From assembly GCA_963848355.1 (NCBI GenBank), contig CAWKDG010000007.1, forward strand, positions 1-64,000: a stretch of DNA of 64,000 bases, given 5' to 3'. The DNA is from CAWKDG01 sp963848355 (GTDB lineage: Bacteria > Actinomycetota > Acidimicrobiia > Acidimicrobiales > UBA8190). The notes below the pieces were generated by a model. That model had not been told where the DNA came from. It did not search any database and worked only from the letters and a program-made list of their open reading frames with translations. Position 1 is the stretch's first letter. Each line of letters starts with the position of its first letter. This document shows, one piece after another, positions 62,209 to 64,000 of the stretch. Position numbers and translations under genes: made by a program.

Positions 62209-62561
62209 CCGGCGACACCCTGCCCATCACCCCGTTCCTCCGCCACGCCGACACGATCACCGACCTCGAGGACTGGGGGGCCCTCAAGGAGGCCACCGGT
62301 GAGGAGATGACGACGGCCGGATTGACGTTGTGGAGCGATGGCGACCAGGAGATCGGGATCTGGGAGTGCACGCCCGGGCCGTCGCGCTGGCTACTCGAGA
62401 CCCACGAGTTCGTTCACGTCGTCGGCGGGCGGATGACCGTCACCGTCGATGGGGGAGAGCCGGTCGAACTGGCCACCGGAGACGCGGCGGTGTTCCCCAA
62501 GGGATGGAGCGGCACGTGGGAGATCGCCGAGACGCTCCGCAAACTCTACGTGATCTTCTGA
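62205..62561 (+). CDS. Cupin-domain protein (EutQ/DUF861-type)
   Basis: A 118-aa single cupin: IGIWECTPGPSRWLLETHEF, VHVVGGRMTVTVDGGEPVEL, ATGDAAVFPKGWSGTWEIAE, TLRKLYVIF. The ending with 'FPKGWSGTWEI.E..RK.Y' is characteristic of small cupins found beside DAO-family oxidoreductases. The start overlaps the oxidoreductase stop as ATGA, so both are made together. Its 3' end overlaps the convergent acyl-CoA synthetase gene by 16 bases. Confidence 0.9.
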   Translation: MTGDTLPITPFLRHADTITDLEDWGALKEATGEEMTTAGLTLWSDGDQEIGIWECTPGPSRWLLETHEFVHVVGGRMTVTVDGGEPVELATGDAAVFPKGWSGTWEIAETLRKLYVIF

Positions 62562-64000
62562 GCGGCCCGCCCCGAGGCGTCGGTCCCCGCCCCCTCCGGT
62601 GCCGCCGGCGGTGTGCGGGTGAGGACGAGCGCATCGAGCGCCGAGCAACCCGTCGGGCCGCAACGCAAGGGGTTGACATCCAGCGCCTCGAGAACATCAC
62701 CGAGTTCCGTGGCCAGGTGGGAGAGGGCGACGATGGCCCGCGCCGCCGCCTCCCGATCGACCGGTGCGCCACCGCGTACCCCGTCGAGCAGCGACGACAC
62801 CTCCAGCGAGGCGAGCATGGCACGAGCGCGGGTCTGGTCGATCGGGGGCAGGCGCACGACCCGGTCGGCCATGATCTCCACCAGCACCCCTCCGGCGCCG
62901 ACGACCACCAGCGGCCCGAGGTGGTGGTCGTGGACGATGCCGAGGGCGAGTTCCACGCCGTCCGGGGCGGTGGCGGCCACCAGCACCCGGGGACCCAGTC
63001 GACCCGACAGCCGGGCGTAGGCGGAGATGAGGGCATCGGCGCTGTCGATGCCGAGGACGACACCGCCCACATCGGACTTGTGGGCGACCGTGGGCTCGTC
63101 GGTCTTCAGCACGACCGGATATCCGAACGCATCGGCTGCCGTCACCGCGTCGGCCGATGTCGCCACCGATCGGGCACCGACCACGGGGAGGTCGTAGTCG
63201 GCCAGCAGATCGAGGGCCTCGGCCCCGCTGAGGGGGCCCGCCGTCAGGCGGTGGCGCCACCGCCGCTGCCGGTGGACGTCGACGGCGACTCTCGACGGCG
63301 CTCTCCCGGGGTCCATGGGCGTGTGACCCAGGAGATGCCGGAGAGCCAGGAGCCCGCTGCGGGTCCCCTCGAGGACCGGCACTCCTCCGGCTCTGATGCG
63401 CGTGGCCGTCGCCTCGTCGATGGCGCTCCCCAGATTGGACAGGACCACGACCGGCTTGGTCGTCGACCGGGCCACGTCGAGGACGGCCACCGGGTAGGCC
63501 TCGTCACCGTCGTACTCGGCGACCAGATCCACGGCCAGGGCCACGGCGCTGACCGCTTCGTCATCGGCCATGGCCTTCAACGACGCGCCGACCAGGCCCT
63601 CGGTGTCGGACCCCGTACCCCAGACGTCGAGGGGGTTGCTGGGAACGAGACCAGGGTCGAGCACGTCGGCCAGTCGCCGCCGTGTGTCCTCACCGATGGA
63701 GGCGAAGCGGAGACCGACCGATGCGGCCACGTCCACCACCAGGGCGCGCTCGGCTCCTGAATCATGGACGGAGGCGATGCCTCCCGGCCCCCGAGTCGGT
63801 CCGGCGCGCCGACCGGCCGCAAACAGCTCGAGAGTGTCGGCCATCTCGTCGAGGTCGCTCACCCGGATGACGCCGTAGGCGTCGAACAGCGCCTCCCAGG
63901 CGCCGTCGTCCCCGGCCAGGGCACCGGAATGGGCCGCCACCATGGCCCGTCCGGCATGTGATCCCCCGACGGTGAGGGCCACGACGGCGACATCCTGGCG
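62546..64000 (-). CDS. ADP-forming acetate/acyl-CoA ligase (acyl-CoA synthetase), N-terminus beyond window
   Basis: The last ~480 residues of an NDP-forming acyl-CoA synthetase. The CoA-ligase part (GGSHAGRAMVAAHSGALAGD, RLADVLDPGLVPSNPLDVWG) is followed by an ATP-grasp domain (GAEALDLLADYDLPVVGARS, AFGYPVVLKTDEPTVAHKSD, GGVVLGIDSADALISAYARL, GAGGVLVEIMADRVVRLPPI, EALDVNPLRC). The CoA-binding Rossmann domain lies outside the window. The enzyme interconverts acyl-CoA plus ADP with the acid plus ATP. Confidence 0.9.
   Translation of the reverse strand, partial: RQDVAVVALTVGGSHAGRAMVAAHSGALAGDDGAWEALFDAYGVIRVSDLDEMADTLELFAAGRRAGPTRGPGGIASVHDSGAERALVVDVAASVGLRFASIGEDTRRRLADVLDPGLVPSNPLDVWGTGSDTEGLVGASLKAMADDEAVSAVALAVDLVAEYDGDEAYPVAVLDVARSTTKPVVVLSNLGSAIDEATATRIRAGGVPVLEGTRSGLLALRHLLGHTPMDPGRAPSRVAVDVHRQRRWRHRLTAGPLSGAEALDLLADYDLPVVGARSVATSADAVTAADAFGYPVVLKTDEPTVAHKSDVGGVVLGIDSADALISAYARLSGRLGPRVLVAATAPDGVELALGIVHDHHLGPLVVVGAGGVLVEIMADRVVRLPPIDQTRARAMLASLEVSSLLDGVRGGAPVDREAAARAIVALSHLATELGDVLEALDVNPLRCGPTGCSALDALVLTRTPPAAPEGAGTDASGRAAQKIT

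Overview
The window looks like chromosomal DNA of a high-GC actinobacterium. An Acidimicrobiia-type soil or freshwater organism is my best guess. It rests on the secreted 'GYWLVGSDGGVFAFGDA'-type repeats, Lsr2 nucleoid proteins, LuxR regulators with an AAA domain, small SARP/BTAD regulators, LLM flavin or F420-type oxidoreductases, and frequent GTG/ATGA-coupled starts. No rRNA, complete tRNA or CRISPR array was found.

Layout. 1-7.3 kb: the C-terminal part of an M48 (HtpX-like) membrane protease, then a decaying family of LuxR regulators (one frameshifted fragment, one N-truncated copy, one intact 920-aa copy) mixed with a HEAT-like protein and a ruined rve transposase. 7.6-29.6 kb: an accessory region marked by three copies of the 3' half of a tRNA-Gly(GCC) gene (7741, 23523, 29491), which look like attachment-site scars of integrated elements. 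The left copy is preceded by four GGTCAA repeats at an exact 10-bp period. Inside are transposase relics (IS481, IS3, IS30 types), a two-gene operon of a JAMM/MPN protease and a protein with a hydrophobic C-terminal tail, a heme-binding-like protein, four Lsr2-type genes (only one clearly complete), two tandem SARP regulators, an ECF sigma factor with a coupled membrane protein, a frameshifted secreted beta-helix/repeat protein, and a secreted sialidase-like propeller whose 3' end runs through the third tRNA scar. Much of 8.4-21 kb is visibly more AT-rich than the right half.

29.7-64 kb: denser, GC-rich metabolic DNA. It holds two DHFR-like genes, alpha/beta hydrolases, an OB-fold ketosynthase-like protein coupled to a thiolase, Gfo/Idh/MocA and VOC genes, an AraC-VOC pair, a thioredoxin-reductase-like protein overlapping a LUD protein, a patatin, an amidohydrolase, two DHA2-type MFS exporters, a GH1 glycosidase, a PAS-LuxR regulator and a class II aldolase. 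The right end (53-64 kb) resembles a catabolic cluster: LLM oxidoreductase, quinone oxidoreductase, acyl-ACP desaturase, Rieske oxygenase, acyl-CoA dehydrogenase, amine-oxidase-like flavoprotein, cupin and an ADP-forming acyl-CoA synthetase cut by the window edge. A perfect 14-bp palindrome between the divergent acyl-CoA dehydrogenase and flavoprotein genes suggests local repressor control.

The best candidates for something new are the JAMM/tail-protein operon, the reduced and frameshifted Lsr2 set beside twin SARPs, and the serial tRNA-Gly scars. All functions are inferred from reading the sequence; no database search was run.
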